Below are positions 5,700-7,348 of a DNA stretch of 7,348 bases, one piece after another. How positions within the stretch are numbered: position 1 is the stretch's first letter; every line of letters starts with the position of its first letter. Under the pieces are notes generated by a model. That model searched no databases, was not told the origin of the DNA, and saw only the letters and a list, made by a program, of their open reading frames with translations. The translations under genes and the position numbers were made by a program. Source of the stretch: Fidelibacterota bacterium. GTDB taxonomy: Bacteria; Fidelibacterota; UBA2242; JAFGTP01. The stretch spans positions 1 through 7,348 of the forward strand of contig JAIPJV010000102.1 in assembly GCA_021734005.1 (NCBI GenBank), written 5' to 3'.

Positions 5700-6478
5700 G
5701 TTCCCGCACTGAAAAATTATCATCCGATTTTAAATATCTACAAGATCATATTCTGCACTTCGATGAGATTGAATCTACTAATGCCTACTTATTGCAAACC
5801 GATTTTGAGAATGGTACAATAGTTTGGGCTGATTTTCAGAGCAAAGGCCGGGGCCGAAAAAAACGAAAATGGCAATCACCGGCTGGTCATAGTCTATTAT
5901 TTTCAATTGGATTCAATCAAAATTTGGATCAAATTCCCGGTTTTATTTACACGTTTTTAAGCGCAGTTGCTGTTGGAGAAGCCCTGGATTCCATTTTTTC
6001 CTCTTTGAAACCGGTTTTGAAATGGCCCAATGATATTTTAATTAACCATAAAAAAGTATGTGGAATTCTGGTTGAAACAAAAGCTAATTCACGAGAATTG
6101 AATAAAGTTGTGATCGGCATTGGGCTTAATGTTAACCAAGACGAAAATTACTTTCGAAAAACTGAGCTTCAATATGGTACTTCTCTAAAAGTTCAAGCAG
6201 GTAAGCATCAGGATCGCAAAAATATTTTAACGAAGATTTTGAAAGCGCTGGATAATAATCTTGATCTGGCTTTCAAATTCGGAAGTGACCCAATTCTGAA
6301 TAAATGGCGCAGAATGTGTCCCTATATTAACCAGGGAATTACGCTCATTGAGGGAGAAAAATCAGTGACCGGTAAATTTGTGGATATTGCTTCTGATGGA
6401 GCCCTGCTTTTGCAGATTGGTAGGCACACTGAAAAATTTTACGCCGGTGATGTGAGTTTTGATAAAAGGAGTTTATAA
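5696..6478 (+). CDS. birA: Biotin--[acetyl-CoA-carboxylase] ligase, monofunctional (no HTH)
   Basis: This 260-residue enzyme activates biotin with ATP and attaches it to the biotin carboxyl carrier lysine of acyl-CoA carboxylases. Motifs seen: FDEIESTN (22-29), the biotinyl-AMP loop GRGRKKRKW (51-59), KWPNDI (109-114), KKVCGILVE (119-127) and GIGLNVN (141-147). The small C-terminal SH3-like domain follows, ending FYAGDVSF. Only about 20 residues precede the catalytic core, so the winged-helix DNA-binding domain of bifunctional BirA is absent. It cannot repress biotin genes in the E. coli way. The start is TTG 5696, overlapping the djlA stop as TTGA. AGGGG at 5685-5689 sits 6 bases ahead, and no ATG or GTG offers a better start. 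Its stop shares a base with the coaX ATG, implying translational coupling. Confidence 0.95.
   Translation: MSSRTEKLSSDFKYLQDHILHFDEIESTNAYLLQTDFENGTIVWADFQSKGRGRKKRKWQSPAGHSLLFSIGFNQNLDQIPGFIYTFLSAVAVGEALDSIFSSLKPVLKWPNDILINHKKVCGILVETKANSRELNKVVIGIGLNVNQDENYFRKTELQYGTSLKVQAGKHQDRKNILTKILKALDNNLDLAFKFGSDPILNKWRRMCPYINQGITLIEGEKSVTGKFVDIASDGALLLQIGRHTEKFYAGDVSFDKRSL
6464..6471 (+). promoter_or_regulatory. Strong ribosome binding site for coaX inside birA
   Basis: AAAAGGAG lies within the last codons of birA, 6 bases before ATG 6478. The birA stop and coaX start overlap as TAATG, typical of coupled translation. Confidence 0.8.
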
Positions 6479-7239
6479 TGTTATTGGCAATCGATATAGG
6501 CAATACGAATACAGTTTTGGGAATTTACAAAGACGATGGCCTAATTCTTAGTCGACGCCTGGTCAGTTCTCACAGCAAAACTGTAGATGAATACTGGGTA
6601 ACCGTGAAGCTGCTGTGCGAAGATGCTGGTTTGGATCCCCGCGATTTAAAAGCGACGATCATCGGTTCTGTTGTTCCCATTCTGACTCGTAATTTTGCTG
6701 GTATGGCCCGTAAATATCTTGATCTGGACCCCTTAATTGTTAGCCATAAGCTGGACCTAGGTTTAAAATTGGAGGTAAGTAAGCCTGAAACACTGGGTGC
6801 TGACAGAATTTGTAATATCGTTGCTGCCCGACAAAAACATGATCCGCCGCTTGTGGTTGTAGATTTTGGAACAGCTACTACTTTTGAAGTTCTCAATGAG
6901 TCTGGCAATTATATTGGAGGATCTATCAGTCCTGGACTGGAGGCAGGCCTGGATGAACTTATAAAAAAAGCTGCCCAGCTCCATACAGTGGACATGCAGT
7001 TTCCCGAGCGAATTATTGGAGATACGACCAAAGAACAGATGCAGAGTGGAATATTTGGCGGTCACGTTTATATGGTAAAAGGCATGCTGGGACAAATAGC
7101 AAAAGAATTGGGCAAAAAATCGGTTACCACAATTGTTACGGGAGGTTTGTCGCAGGAATTTGCAAATATAATTGATGTGATTCCGGAAGAGAATCTAACA
7201 CTTCAAGGCTTGAAGATTTTATATACGAGGAATCGTTAG
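6478..7239 (+). CDS. coaX: Type III pantothenate kinase (CoaX)
   Basis: This 253-residue cytoplasmic enzyme of normal length phosphorylates pantothenate, the first step of coenzyme A synthesis. Type III kinases need a monovalent cation and are not feedback-inhibited by CoA. The ASKHA-fold motifs are clear: phosphate loop DIGNTNT (6-12), LGADR (106-110) with the probable catalytic base D109, DFGTATTFE (129-137) which holds the cation-site aspartate, GGSISPGL (147-154), GDTT (181-184) and the C-terminal TGGLS (221-225). One oddity is that the tyrosine usually seven residues before the GADR glycine, which contacts pantothenate in characterised enzymes, is valine (V100). Substrate affinity may differ, or another residue may fill in. 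It is the third gene of the djlA-birA-coaX unit, with a one-base overlap with birA. Confidence 0.96.
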   Translation: MLLAIDIGNTNTVLGIYKDDGLILSRRLVSSHSKTVDEYWVTVKLLCEDAGLDPRDLKATIIGSVVPILTRNFAGMARKYLDLDPLIVSHKLDLGLKLEVSKPETLGADRICNIVAARQKHDPPLVVVDFGTATTFEVLNESGNYIGGSISPGLEAGLDELIKKAAQLHTVDMQFPERIIGDTTKEQMQSGIFGGHVYMVKGMLGQIAKELGKKSVTTIVTGGLSQEFANIIDVIPEENLTLQGLKILYTRNR

Positions 7240-7245
7240 ATATTT

Positions 7246-7348
7246 ATGAATATAAACTGCCGATCCCTTTTGAATATAATTTTAATCAATTTTCTGCTTA
7301 TCAGCCTGGCCTGGTCGTCAGAAATTTATAACTATACTGTCAATTTAT
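7246..7348 (+). CDS. N-terminus of an exported protein (3' truncated by window edge)
   Basis: An ATG at 7246, seven bases after the coaX stop, opens a frame that runs 34 codons to the window end. It starts MNINCRSLLNIILINFLLIS and continues LAWSSEIYNYTVNL. This reads as a signal peptide: a short basic n-region, a hydrophobic core at about residues 8-23, and a cleavage zone around AWSS. The product is therefore likely periplasmic, outer-membrane-associated or secreted. The only purine-rich ribosome site (CGAGGAA, 7226-7232) is 13 bases upstream, which is long, so translation may rely on coupling to coaX. Too little is present to assign a family. Confidence 0.6.
   Translation, partial: MNINCRSLLNIILINFLLISLAWSSEIYNYTVNL

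Overview
The window is an AT-rich bacterial chromosome segment of housekeeping genes. There is no mobile element, CRISPR array, rRNA or tRNA that I can see. It contains a DjlA-type membrane co-chaperone, a B12-dependent (class II) ribonucleotide reductase, a type III pantothenate kinase, a biotin ligase without a repressor domain, and a secreted protein at the right edge. This mix suggests a bacterium outside the well-studied Proteobacteria and Firmicutes, possibly a Gram-negative-type lineage near the Bacteroidota/Chlorobi/Marinimicrobia-like candidate phyla. That placement is a weak inference from gene content, and no marker gene here fixes the phylum.

Layout. Positions 1-360 hold the C-terminal end of a multi-spanning membrane protein that looks like the bile acid:sodium symporter (BASS/SBF) fold. 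Next comes a probable two-gene unit on the + strand: a bacterial GPP34 (GOLPH3-like) protein (486-1181) and the DNA glycosylase MutM/Fpg (1217-2053). Fpg converges with a large minus-strand gene, nrdJ (2140-4422). The 86-bp spacer between them carries a short hexanucleotide tandem repeat. Upstream of nrdJ lies a 491-bp AT-rich divergent intergenic region. It carries two NrdR-box-like palindromes centred 31 bp apart, the classic arrangement for repression of ribonucleotide reductase genes, plus extra inverted and direct repeats. On its other side a tightly packed + strand operon starts: djlA-like (4914-5699), birA (5696-6478) and coaX (6478-7239). Adjacent genes overlap by 4 and 1 bases. A secreted protein gene begins at 7246 and runs off the edge.

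How the genes fit together. Fpg and NrdJ serve genome maintenance and dNTP supply, but they are convergent and not co-transcribed. BirA and CoaX are cofactor genes (biotin attachment and the first step of CoA synthesis). Both support acyl-CoA carboxylase and lipid synthesis, which may explain their coupling. The DjlA-like protein is membrane-anchored and would recruit DnaK to the inner membrane. I found no clearly new multi-gene system. The points most worth a second look are the nrdJ control region, the hexamer repeat directly after the nrdJ stop, and the bacterial GPP34 protein with its alanine-rich tail.
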